Positions 15,027 through 23,495 of a DNA stretch of 45,138 nucleotides are shown here, in pieces. The notes under the pieces are model-generated. The model had not been told where the DNA came from. It worked only from the letters and a program-made list of their open reading frames with translations, and did not search any database. Position 1 is the stretch's first letter, and every line of letters starts with the position of its first letter. Origin of the DNA: a virus; the IMG/VR virus record IMGVR_UViG_3300010158_000120, positions 1 through 45,138 of that record; one strand, given 5' to 3'. The position numbers and the translations under genes were made by a program.

Positions 15027-15958
15027 TAATTATATAATTTTTTTAGATCTATTTTTTCAAGCAAAACGCTTGCATTTTTATATTCGTTCCCGTTTTCTTT
15101 ATACCACTCGTGTCCATTTTTAGCTATAAATTTTATATAGTCTAGATCTTTTTTTACTTCGTTGTATCTTTCGTACATTCTATCAGATAATTGTTTATAA
15201 AAAATATCGCAGCTATTTTTGTCTAAATCTTCTATATCGACAGAAATATAATGATAGTCCGGTATTAATTCATTGTGAAATTTTACATTTAACTTTGGTC
15301 TAAATAAAGCTGTTCCTGTACCCATTATTTCTATATCTCTATTGCATATTTCTCCTACTCCATTTAAGCTTAAATTCACCCAATTACTCGATAATTCATA
15401 TATGTATTCCGAATAAAGCTTGTGATCAAATTCTATATTTAACACATTAAACCTATCGTCTTTAGTTAAATACTCTCTAAATAGATATACTCTTCCTCTA
15501 AACGGTAATTTTTCAGGTACTGTTCTTGCTATATTTTGTTTTTGTACTTCGATAACGATCTGATCAAAATCTGGTCTAAATGAAGTATAAGAAATTGGAG
15601 TATAATTAAAGTTATAGCTATTAGAAAAACAATCGAAATAACAAATTCCACAAGAAGTTAATATCTCTACACAATTTTCTATATCCCAATTGGTATTGAA
15701 CACATCTTTTAAATTATCCCAATAAGATACTATAATATATTTTTTATTCTCAGGATTTTCAATAATCATAAAGAAATGTCCATGCTTATTTCCAGGAGAA
15801 TACTGTCCAGGAGGTTGGTAAATTTTATCCATTTCAGAATTATCTATAAATTGAAATTCTATTTCTGGATATCTTTTAATTAGTTCTTCGTGAACAATAC
15901 TAAGAGCCTTTGCAAAAGAGTAAAGAGTATTATTAGAATAATAAATAATTAACTTCAT
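15026..15958 (-). CDS. Putative glycosyltransferase, CAP10/GT90-like C-terminus, 310 aa
   Basis: The N-terminal half is not recognised. The C-terminal third, with SLNGVGEICNRDIEIMG then ALFRPKL, PDYHYISVD and finally AKNGHEWY, resembles by eye the nucleotide-sugar-binding half of CAP10/GT90 and related GT-B glycosyltransferases, where a Gly-x-Gly-Glu turn is followed by a Cys-x-Arg-x-x-Glu helix. The match is tentative. I take ATG 15958 as the start; the frame extends to a TTG five codons upstream. Its stop overlaps the carbamoyltransferase start by one base, tying it to the glycan cluster. It may build or extend the sugar that is later carbamoylated. Confidence 0.5.
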   Translation of the reverse strand: MKLIIYYSNNTLYSFAKALSIVHEELIKRYPEIEFQFIDNSEMDKIYQPPGQYSPGNKHGHFFMIIENPENKKYIIVSYWDNLKDVFNTNWDIENCVEILTSCGICYFDCFSNSYNFNYTPISYTSFRPDFDQIVIEVQKQNIARTVPEKLPFRGRVYLFREYLTKDDRFNVLNIEFDHKLYSEYIYELSSNWVNLSLNGVGEICNRDIEIMGTGTALFRPKLNVKFHNELIPDYHYISVDIEDLDKNSCDIFYKQLSDRMYERYNEVKKDLDYIKFIAKNGHEWYKENGNEYKNASVLLEKIDLKKLYN

Positions 15959-16003
15959 TAAATCAGTTTTCAATATTTTGATAAAAATACTCCATTTTAT
16001 TTT

Positions 16004-17281
16004 TTAATTTATTGCGTGTTCGATTCTTTCTGCCCAACCAATCTCTTCAGAGAATCCCCAGAATACAACTCGTTTAGGCGTTTTATCGGTCAAGAAAAAC
16101 TCTTCGTAGTGTATCTGTTGGCCCTTATGCATGAAGTCTTCTAGTTGTTGACCGTCTATGTATTTGTGATTGATTGAATTTCCATTCTCATCGTCGAATG
16201 CAATCAAGATATGTTTGTAATCTTTTCTTGGAAAATCATGAGGATACACTGTAACCAAATGATAGAAAGATCCCATAAAAGATTGTTCCCATAATTCGTC
16301 GTCTGAAATGTAAGGATTAGGAGGATAGTTATTGTCTAGCGTATATTTCTGAACCGCCTTTCTTTGAAAATTAAAACCAGCGTATTTCTCGTAATCTCTT
16401 AAAGTTCTAACTGTTCCTAAATCGTAGCCAGTTAAATCAATGTTTGGATCCTCTTCAGTTCCTAGTAACACTCTAATCTTCTTTCTTGCATACTCTTGCT
16501 TTTGGAACCAATCAACGCCGAATTTAGCATCATCATCCCATTTCAACATGTTAGCTCTTTCTTCTCTCATAGTAGAATGCCAAACAACTAACTTGTGTGG
16601 ATGGAATAGATCGTATCCATGAGTGTAAGATCTAACTGTTAAGTTTAATTCCTCTCCACTAAAGTAGATATCTGGATCGTGTCTAATCTCCTTTGCCCAT
16701 TCAGCTCTAGCAAAACAGAAGTGGCCAGATAAAAACCTACTCATTGGTGGTTCAGTCATGTCTTGCCAACCGGTTAATAATCCTGGTCTAATAAAGATAG
16801 TTCCGTGAGGATAGAAGCAAGCAAAGGTCTGTTGCCATGGCTCCATAGTGCGTCCTCCTGGATCGTTAAATGGAGTATACAATGGCAAATAAGCCCCTAA
16901 GATTGGTTTGTAACCTTGAGCTTCTAAACCGCCATGCATTTCAAGCAAGGTCTCGTCCCAATTCTCTGCAAATCTGTGATGAGAATCTAATTGTAAAATG
17001 TAGTATTGATCTGTTAAAAGCTTCTCGTTAATTTGAGCTCTAGCCCATGGTAGACCTTGAGCTTCGGTATACAAAACGTCCATGATATGAAAACGTTTGT
17101 CTTCTCTGTACTCGTCTAGGTTATCGAAAAGATCTTCTGGGTTATACTGTCTGCAGATACCAAAGTGTACTCTTTTTGGGTACTTGGCGTTTTCTAGTGC
17201 TGACTTAATTGTTGGTACTAATTCTGGATCTCTATATGCTGGGAGATGCAACAGAATGGTTGGATGTTTACTTTTTGCCAT
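16004..17281 (-). CDS. GT60-like polypeptide GlcNAc-transferase, paralogue 1, 425 aa
   Basis: Resembles the GT60 / Pfam 'GlcNAc' glycosyltransferases, cytoplasmic GT-A enzymes that transfer GlcNAc from UDP-GlcNAc to proteins (Skp1 hydroxyproline in Dictyostelium). It opens with a strand and AYRDPELVPTI (15-25), has LDSHHRFAENWD (98-109) with the metal-binding DxH-type motif, then PMSRFLSGHF and FSGEELNLTVRSYTHGYDLF for acceptor and catalytic regions. The C-terminal ~90 residues form a separate domain shared with its paralogue at 22182, ending in WAERIEHAI. The gene lies directly after the Ser/Thr/Pro-repeat fibre genes on the same strand, which are obvious candidate substrates. The sugar and linkage are inferred. 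Confidence 0.75.
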   Translation of the reverse strand: MAKSKHPTILLHLPAYRDPELVPTIKSALENAKYPKRVHFGICRQYNPEDLFDNLDEYREDKRFHIMDVLYTEAQGLPWARAQINEKLLTDQYYILQLDSHHRFAENWDETLLEMHGGLEAQGYKPILGAYLPLYTPFNDPGGRTMEPWQQTFACFYPHGTIFIRPGLLTGWQDMTEPPMSRFLSGHFCFARAEWAKEIRHDPDIYFSGEELNLTVRSYTHGYDLFHPHKLVVWHSTMREERANMLKWDDDAKFGVDWFQKQEYARKKIRVLLGTEEDPNIDLTGYDLGTVRTLRDYEKYAGFNFQRKAVQKYTLDNNYPPNPYISDDELWEQSFMGSFYHLVTVYPHDFPRKDYKHILIAFDDENGNSINHKYIDGQQLEDFMHKGQQIHYEEFFLTDKTPKRVVFWGFSEEIGWAERIEHAIN

Positions 17282-17293
17282 AACAGAATTTAA

Positions 17294-17303
17294 AACTTTT
17301 ATT
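17294..17303 (-). promoter_or_regulatory. Partial leader AATAAAAGTT
   Basis: Ten of the twelve bases of the recurrent AATAAAAGTTAT leader, read on the minus strand, 12 bases before the ATG of the GT60-like gene at 17281. The remainder diverges, so it may be a distant copy or chance in AT-rich sequence. Confidence 0.3.
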
Positions 17304-17336
17304 GTATATTTTGCTGTTTATCTTTTTAGTAGAGCG

Positions 17337-17567
17337 TTATAAAGCTGCTACCACTGAATTTTTAATTGCTAAAAAAGACTCTTCGTCAGAAGCACTCCAC
17401 TTCGTAGAGTCCTGTGAATCTGTTACTTTTTTATTGTAGTAAGACTCTTTTATAACGTTATTGCCGCTACTTAGATTTGTTGTATAGTAGACTTCAACTA
17501 CTTGATAATTAGAACTATCTAACATCATGTAGACGTCTCCTGCAATACTTTTATAATATGTTTTCAT
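17337..17567 (-). CDS. Hypothetical small protein, 76 aa
   Basis: A Tyr/Ser/Asn-rich protein with a strand-rich first half (DVYMMLDSSNYQVVEVYYTT) and a C-terminal helix. Composition resembles the small beta-rich virion proteins of this phage. It is sandwiched between the largest repeat-fibre gene and a GT60-like gene. A fibre accessory or chaperone is possible; no family recognised. Confidence 0.55.
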   Translation of the reverse strand: MKTYYKSIAGDVYMMLDSSNYQVVEVYYTTNLSSGNNVIKESYYNKKVTDSQDSTKWSASDEESFLAIKNSVVAAL

Positions 17568-17586
17568 ATAATTTAAAATTTATTTT

Positions 17587-20364
17587 TTAAGGGCAAACAA
17601 CATTTGAATTATCAGATATACCTGTAATGTAAGCATCAGAGGTTACATAAACAGATGAATTGACTTGCGCATCACTGGATTCAGTACAGTTATATTGATA
17701 ATCTGATGCTCCACCGCTAACAGTAATTTGAGCTATAGCAGCATATTGAGCAACACTACCAACTTCCGTTTGTACTAAGTCCGTAGTTGATACATTGTAT
17801 ATAGTTCCAATAGCTCCATTAGTTGTTGTATAAACTACTTGTGTTCCGTTAACATAAATTGACATATATCCATTTCCCGTACCACCTGTTTTAGAATAAC
17901 TCCAACCTATTGAGAATACAGTAGGACTCGGAGATGCAGGAGGCGTAGGACTAGGAGTTGGTGTACTACTTGGAGCCGGTGTGTTGCTAGGTGCTGGTGT
18001 ATTACTTGGTGCAGGAGTTACTGAAACTGAAGGAGTACTGCTTACTGATACACTAGGAGTAACTGAAGGACTAGGAGAACTAGTTACAGACGCTGATGGA
18101 GTAACTGAAGCACTTGGAGTTCTTGTTACACTCACAGAAGGAGTAACTGATGGAGATGTCGTTACTGAAACTGTTACAGATGGCGTAACTGAAGGACTAG
18201 TTGTGCTAGTTATTGAGACGCTTGGAGTTACTGAGCTACTTGGAGTTCTTGTTATTGTAATACTAGGTGTAACCGTCGGAGTAATTGATATGCTTGGCGT
18301 TACGGTTACAGTTACAGAAGGAGTCACACTAATACTTGGTGTTGCTGATATACTTACCGAAGGCGTTACGCTAATACTAGGAGTTACCGATATGCTTACA
18401 GAAGGAGTAACAGATGCGCTAGGCGTAACAGTTACGGTTACCGAAGGAGTTACACTAATACTAGGAGTGGCTGTTATGGATACGCTCGGAGTAACTGAAG
18501 CCGAAGGAGTCGCTGATACCGCCGATGTTCCAGAAATAGAAGGCGTTACCGATATCGAAGGAGTAACTGTAGGCGTTACTGATACTGTTGGAGTAACTGA
18601 TATTGTTGGTGTTGTAGTCGGTGTTATGGTTATACTTGGAGTAACTGATACGCTCGCTGTTCTTGTAACGCTTGGAGTAACTGATATGCTAGGCGTCAAT
18701 GATACAGAAACGCTAGGCGTAATTGATATCGAAGGAGTTACAGAAACTGTAGGAGTTACTGATACTGCGGATGTAGTAGATATCGATGTAGATGGAGTTA
18801 CTGAAACACTTATACTAGGTGTAATCGATATACTAGGCGTAATCGATATTGAAGAAGTTGTAGTTACACTTGGAGTAACTGTTGGAGTCGCTGATACCGC
18901 CGATGTTCCAGAAATAGATGGAGTAACTGAAATTGAAGGAGTAACTGTAGGTGTTACTGATACAGTAGTCGTTGTAGATACACTCGGCGTCACTGAAACT
19001 GTAGGCGTAACAGATACTGCAGAAGTTGTAGATATAGATGTAGATGGAGTTACTGAAACAGTTATGCTTGGAGTAACTGATACTGTTGGTGTTACTGATA
19101 CCGCTGATGTTGTTGAAATAGACGGCGTTACAGAAATAGAAGAAGTTGTAGTTACACTAGGAGTTGTAGTTGGTGTTATTGATACCGCAGATGTTCCAGA
19201 AATAGATGGAGTTACCGATACACTTGGAGTAACTGAAATTGAAGGCGTAACCGTCGGTGTTATTGATACAGTAGTAGTTGTAGATACACTAGGGGTAGCA
19301 GAAATTCCAGGCGTAGTTGAAACAGATGGAGTAACTGATACACTAGGAGTAGCTGAAGGCGTTACTGAAGCTCCTCCTGCACTTGGTGTAGTAGAAATAC
19401 TTGGAGTCACAGAAACACTAACAGCGCCAGCACTTGGTGTAGCAGATGGAGTTGTTGTAGGTGTTACTGAAGCTCCACCAACTGAAGGAGTTGTTGATAT
19501 GCTTGGAGTTGCAGAAACTGTAGGTGTAACAGATACTATAGGAGTTGTTGATACACTTGGAGTTGCACTTGTACTAATACTAGGCGTGATAGAAATAGTA
19601 GGTGTTATCGATACTGTACGAGTTGGAGTAACAGATACACTATTTGTAACCGATATAGACGGAGTTACTGAAATGGTGGCTGTCGCTGATAAACTAGGCG
19701 TTACTGAGGTGCTAGGCGTTACCGATAAAGATGGAGTTACTGTAACCGAAGGAGTAGTTGTAGGAGTTATCGAAGTAGTGACGCTTGGAGTTACAGATAT
19801 GCTTGGCGTAACGGATGCAGATGGAGTACTAGTAACTGCTGGCGTTCCTGATACGGATGCGGTAACAGATATCGATGGTGTTATAGAAACTGATGAGGTC
19901 ACACTAACGCTAGGAGTAGTTGATACGGTAACGCTTGGAGTTATAGATGTGCTCGGTGTAACAGAAGGAGAAGCCGTAACAGACATTGAAGGAGTTACGG
20001 ATGTGCTACGCGTTACTGTAACCGATGGAGTAGTTGTGGGAGTAATAGAAACAGTAATGCTAGGAGTAATAGAAACGCTTGGTGTAACAGAAATAGACGG
20101 TGTAACAGAGATTGATGGAGTGGCGCTTGGACTAACTGATACAGATGCAGTAATAGAAGGCGTAACGGAAATTGATGGAGTAACAGAAGTAGAAGGTGTT
20201 GGAGAAAGTCCTGGTAATTCTGGCTGAGGCGCATCTAAAGCTCCATTATTATTAATTATGGTAGATTGTAACGCAAGATCTTGTCCTCTACCAGAAATCT
20301 TATTCTGATAATTTATTTTTTTGGATGATGTTCCAAATGTCGATCTTCTACCGTTTAATGCCAT
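17587..20364 (-). CDS. Mucin-like Ser/Thr/Pro-repeat fibre protein, 925 aa
   Basis: A short basic N-terminus (1-52, probably the virion anchor) is followed by about 760 residues built almost only of Ser, Thr, Pro, Val and Ile in SVTPS-type pentapeptides (about 53-816). A folded, strand-rich C-terminal domain of about 109 residues ends in NVVCP. The repeat region cannot form a normal globular core and should be an extended stalk dense in possible O-glycosylation sites, as in mucins. No signal peptide. It lies in the tail-fibre part of the late block with three similar proteins and two GT60-like enzymes. The C-terminal domain contains GTIYNV, as does the neighbour at 20394 (GYIYNV), perhaps a related receptor-binding fold. 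The long antisense frame across it is an artefact of the repeats. Confidence 0.8.
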   Translation of the reverse strand: MALNGRRSTFGTSSKKINYQNKISGRGQDLALQSTIINNNGALDAPQPELPGLSPTPSTSVTPSISVTPSITASVSVSPSATPSISVTPSISVTPSVSITPSITVSITPTTTPSVTVTRSTSVTPSMSVTASPSVTPSTSITPSVTVSTTPSVSVTSSVSITPSISVTASVSGTPAVTSTPSASVTPSISVTPSVTTSITPTTTPSVTVTPSLSVTPSTSVTPSLSATATISVTPSISVTNSVSVTPTRTVSITPTISITPSISTSATPSVSTTPIVSVTPTVSATPSISTTPSVGGASVTPTTTPSATPSAGAVSVSVTPSISTTPSAGGASVTPSATPSVSVTPSVSTTPGISATPSVSTTTTVSITPTVTPSISVTPSVSVTPSISGTSAVSITPTTTPSVTTTSSISVTPSISTTSAVSVTPTVSVTPSITVSVTPSTSISTTSAVSVTPTVSVTPSVSTTTTVSVTPTVTPSISVTPSISGTSAVSATPTVTPSVTTTSSISITPSISITPSISVSVTPSTSISTTSAVSVTPTVSVTPSISITPSVSVSLTPSISVTPSVTRTASVSVTPSITITPTTTPTISVTPTVSVTPTVTPSISVTPSISGTSAVSATPSASVTPSVSITATPSISVTPSVTVTVTPSASVTPSVSISVTPSISVTPSVSISATPSISVTPSVTVTVTPSISITPTVTPSITITRTPSSSVTPSVSITSTTSPSVTPSVTVSVTTSPSVTPSVSVTRTPSASVTPSASVTSSPSPSVTPSVSVSSTPSVSVTPAPSNTPAPSNTPAPSSTPTPSPTPPASPSPTVFSIGWSYSKTGGTGNGYMSIYVNGTQVVYTTTNGAIGTIYNVSTTDLVQTEVGSVAQYAAIAQITVSGGASDYQYNCTESSDAQVNSSVYVTSDAYITGISDNSNVVCP
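17917..20208 (-). repeat. Pentapeptide-coding repeat tract (SVTPS type), largest copy
   Basis: A run of 15-base coding units for SVTPS variants (SITPS, SVTPT, STTPS, SGTSA). The protein pattern is constant but third codon positions vary freely, so neighbouring units differ at the DNA level. Confidence 0.9.
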
Positions 20365-20393
20365 TTTATTCTTTATTATTTATCTTTTTAATA

Positions 20394-22142
20394 TTAACAA
20401 GCTCCTGCATATCCAGCATTTGCTGTAATATATAATGTTACGTTAGATGTTACTCTATACGCCTGACTTCCATAAGGATTTGCACTACAAGCGCTAGGAG
20501 CAGAAGGATATCCACTACCTACAGCCATATTAATTGCAGTACCAGCATTATCTACAGCTGGTCCTCCACCAGAACCATAATCACAAGCCAATTGTAATGT
20601 TGTTAAATTAGGAACGTTGTATATATAACCGACTAAACCACCGCTAGTACTAACAGCTCCTGATAATTGAGTATTACTAAACCATATATCATCGCTCCAC
20701 CAGATATATTGACTAGGGCTTAAAGCTCCGCTTGATTTAGCATATACTGTAACTGTCCAAGTAGGAGGTACTCCACTTACGCTAGGAGAAGGAGTGGAAC
20801 TCACTGCTGGTGTATTACTTGGTGCTGGTGTTACAGATATGCTAGGAGTTGCAGATATTGATGCGCTTGGTGTAACGGATACTGAAGGAGTAACAGATAC
20901 TGAAGGAGTAACTGAAACGCTTGGAGTAACCGATACTGAAGGCGTTACACTAATACTTGTAGTTACCGAAGGCGTTACTGATATCGATGGAGTAGCGCTA
21001 ATAGAAACAGAAGGCGTAACCGATGGTGATACAGTTACCGAAACAGTTACTGAAGGAGTTACCGATATACTAGGCGTAGCCGATATAGAAATGCTCGGAG
21101 TTACACTAATACTCGTAGTTACTGAAGGAGTTCTAGACGGCGTAATTGAAGAACTAGGCGTTTGAGTTACTGTTATAGATGGAGTTACGCTAATGCTTGG
21201 TGTCGCTGATATGCTTACAGAAGGTGTAACAGATACGGAAGAGGTAACTGTAATAGTTGGCGTAACTGTAATGCTTGGAGTCACACTAATACTAGGTGTA
21301 ACTGATATGCTAGGTGTTGCTGATATAGAAATGCTTGGCGTAACTGAAATACTTGGAGTTACACTAACACTAGGCGTATTAGATATAGAAATAGTAGGTG
21401 TTATCGATACGCTATTTGTAACAGACAAACTAGGAGTTACCGATGTACTAGGAGTTACCGATACTGATGGTGTTGTCGAAGGAGTCACCGTAGGAGTAAT
21501 CGATATGGTTGGTGTTATAGTAGGCGTTATAGATACACTAGGAGTTATTGAAACGCTGGCAGTTCTTGTAACACTTGGAGTAACAGAAGCGCTTGGAGTT
21601 ACTGATATCGATGGAGTTCTAGAAGGCGTAGCAGAAGGAGAAGGCGTTGCGCTATTTCCAGGAGTTACCGATATACTTGGAGTAACTGATATTGTAGGAG
21701 TGATAGATATTGTACGCGTAATACTTGGAGTTCTAGATGGCGTATGACTTATACTTGGAGTAATACTAGTACTTGGTGTATTAGTAGGTGTAATACTTGG
21801 AGTTCTAGAAGGGTTGATAGTATTCGTTGGAGTGATACTAACTGTTGGAGTGGCCGTTTTAGTAACTGTTATGCTAGGCGTTTTAGTAATTGATACACTT
21901 GGTGTAATCGTAGGCGTAGTAGAAAAACTAGGAGTTACAGAAAGGCTTGGAGTAGGAGACGGACTATTAGATAGCGGTAGAGGGCCTGGCATTGGACCCG
22001 GAAGACCCGTATTGCTGTTCTTTAATTCAGATTGCACGGCGAAAGGAACCTGTTTAGTTTTAGTTCTATCGCTGTAAAGAAAAACCTGGGTGGTATCGTT
22101 ATTAGGCGCTAGCTTTGATTTTTTGTGATCTCTTAATTCCAC
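20394..22142 (-). CDS. Mucin-like Ser/Thr/Pro-repeat fibre protein, 582 aa
   Basis: N-terminal ~60 residues include a folded part and a Pro-rich hinge (LPGPMPGPLPLSNSPSPTP). Then comes about 395 residues of SVTPS-type repeats (61-456) and a 125-residue strand-rich C-terminal domain with Trp pairs (YIWWSDDIWF), GYIYNV and a terminal Cys. I accept a GTG start at 22142 because it follows a late-type ATATTTATAC box by nine bases and no better ATG precedes the anchor region. Same architecture as the 925-aa protein, with a different anchor. It lies immediately downstream of a GT60-like gene. Confidence 0.8.
   Translation of the reverse strand: MELRDHKKSKLAPNNDTTQVFLYSDRTKTKQVPFAVQSELKNSNTGLPGPMPGPLPLSNSPSPTPSLSVTPSFSTTPTITPSVSITKTPSITVTKTATPTVSITPTNTINPSRTPSITPTNTPSTSITPSISHTPSRTPSITRTISITPTISVTPSISVTPGNSATPSPSATPSRTPSISVTPSASVTPSVTRTASVSITPSVSITPTITPTISITPTVTPSTTPSVSVTPSTSVTPSLSVTNSVSITPTISISNTPSVSVTPSISVTPSISISATPSISVTPSISVTPSITVTPTITVTSSVSVTPSVSISATPSISVTPSITVTQTPSSSITPSRTPSVTTSISVTPSISISATPSISVTPSVTVSVTVSPSVTPSVSISATPSISVTPSVTTSISVTPSVSVTPSVSVTPSVSVTPSVSVTPSASISATPSISVTPAPSNTPAVSSTPSPSVSGVPPTWTVTVYAKSSGALSPSQYIWWSDDIWFSNTQLSGAVSTSGGLVGYIYNVPNLTTLQLACDYGSGGGPAVDNAGTAINMAVGSGYPSAPSACSANPYGSQAYRVTSNVTLYITANAGYAGAC
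20775..21962 (-). repeat. Pentapeptide-coding repeat tract (SVTPS type), second copy
   Basis: About 395 codons of SVTPS, SISAT, TPTIT and related units. Some stretches have near-identical tandem SVTPS units (around 20850-20960), but most differ in synonymous positions. Confidence 0.9.
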
Positions 22143-22151
22143 GCGTGTTTT

Positions 22152-22161
22152 GTATAAATAT
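22152..22161 (-). promoter_or_regulatory. Putative late-type box ATATTTATAC
   Basis: Nine bases before the GTG start of the 582-aa repeat protein, in coding orientation. It matches the other late-type boxes in its first eight bases (ATATTTAT). Confidence 0.4.
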
Positions 22162-22181
22162 TCAAAGAATCAAATACAGCT

Positions 22182-23441
22182 CTATTCGTAATTTATCTTA
22201 TTTTCAATTCTGTCGCACCAGCCCTTAGATTCGCTGTGGGGCCATATTCTCCAAGAATCAGGAGCTATTGCGCTCTCAAAATCTCTCCAGATGTGTACAA
22301 ACTGATCGTCGGCTTCCTGGTTGCGCAATCCATCCATTTCTTGAATAGTCATATCCTGTCTGTATAAGTCCTTGCCATCAGCATCTAATAGAGCAATTGC
22401 GAATGTATCGTAATCGGCTTCTGTCAGAGCGCCTTTCCAAAGATCTATACAAACTTTTCTTTTGTGCATTAGACCTGATTCATAGTCGCCCTTTATTGGT
22501 GGTAGATCATTTGCTACGGTTTCTTTGTGAATTTGTCTTGTTTTGAATTTTAAACCTGCAAATTTCTCGTATTGTTCTAATGTTCTAACCGTACCGAATC
22601 CGTACTGAGCTAATGCTCTTCTTTGACATGGCGTACAAGGCACATCGTCCATTTCGAATAGCTTTCTAAACCTAGCGTAAGAAGCCTTGTCCAACTCTCC
22701 GTAAGTTTTGTGATCGTCCCAATGTCTTTGCTTTCCCTTTCTGGTGTATTCGTGCCAAACAATTGGTCTGTGTGGAGCGTATATGTCGTATCCGTGTGTG
22801 TAAGCTCTTGCGGCCAAACTAGTCTCTTCTCCATGAAAATAAAAATTAGGATCGTAAGGTACCTCTTTAACAAAACTTCCAACAGTGAATATAAAGTGAC
22901 CCGATAAAAATCTGCTTGGAACTGGCTCTGTTAAAGATTTCCAACCGTCAAAGTGATAAGGCTGTAAAAACACTGCACCTTCAGGTAAGAATCTCATAAT
23001 GTTTAATCCCCATACCTCTTGAACTCTGCCTTCAGGATCGTTCTCTGGAAAGTAGCCTGGCACGTAGGAGGAGATGATTGGTTTTTTATTGCCCTTGCAT
23101 CTAAAGTAATTAACGTAATCTTTTAGAGTGGTGTCCCAATTCTTTTCGAATCTGTGATGAGAATCTAGTTGAAAGTAATAGTCTTCTCCTCTATAAAATT
23201 CCTGTATTTTACTTCTAACCCAACAAACTCCGTTAGAATCGGTATGATCTATGTCAAGAATGGTGAATCTTGGATCTCTTACGTATTGGCTCAATGTGTC
23301 CCACTCGTCTTCATTAGAGTGCTGCCAACCAATACAAACGTGCAAATTTTCAGGCTCTGCACTATTTTCCAATAAATTCTTTAAAGTAGGTAAAAGTTCG
23401 GGGTCTCTATAGGACGCTATCGAAACGAAGATTTTTGACAT
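22182..23441 (-). CDS. GT60-like polypeptide GlcNAc-transferase, paralogue 2, 419 aa
   Basis: Same family as the protein at 16004. It begins IFVSIASYRDPELLPTL (4-20), very like cytoplasmic Skp1 GlcNAc-transferases, and carries QLDSHHRFEKNWD (91-103), PSRFLSGHF and FHGEETSLAARAYTHGYDIY. The C-terminal region shared with its paralogue follows TVRTLEQYEKFAG and ends with GWCDRIENKI. No signal peptide or membrane segment, so it acts in the cytoplasm before virion assembly. It sits between two Ser/Thr/Pro-repeat fibre genes. Two diverged copies suggest different acceptors or sequential steps. Sugar specificity is inferred from the family. Confidence 0.8.
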   Translation of the reverse strand: MSKIFVSIASYRDPELLPTLKNLLENSAEPENLHVCIGWQHSNEDEWDTLSQYVRDPRFTILDIDHTDSNGVCWVRSKIQEFYRGEDYYFQLDSHHRFEKNWDTTLKDYVNYFRCKGNKKPIISSYVPGYFPENDPEGRVQEVWGLNIMRFLPEGAVFLQPYHFDGWKSLTEPVPSRFLSGHFIFTVGSFVKEVPYDPNFYFHGEETSLAARAYTHGYDIYAPHRPIVWHEYTRKGKQRHWDDHKTYGELDKASYARFRKLFEMDDVPCTPCQRRALAQYGFGTVRTLEQYEKFAGLKFKTRQIHKETVANDLPPIKGDYESGLMHKRKVCIDLWKGALTEADYDTFAIALLDADGKDLYRQDMTIQEMDGLRNQEADDQFVHIWRDFESAIAPDSWRIWPHSESKGWCDRIENKINYE

Positions 23442-23495
23442 AACCCAATATTAATTAATTTTTATAACTTAATGAAATTTAAAAAGCAAGTAAGA

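Noticed and set aside
10260-17281. Glycan genes as a prophage-type O-antigen conversion cassette
   Set aside because: There is no integrase, flippase or membrane glycosyltransferase nearby, and the genes lie within the lytic late block with the fibre genes, which favours a virion substrate. Not fully excluded.
17981-20227. 748-aa plus-strand frame reading as LGVTETEGV-type repeats
   Set aside because: It is the mirror image of the SVTPS codons on the minus strand. It has no folded ends, promoter or start context, and the same artefact appears opposite the other repeat tracts (20794-21747, 24274-24897, 25518-25790).
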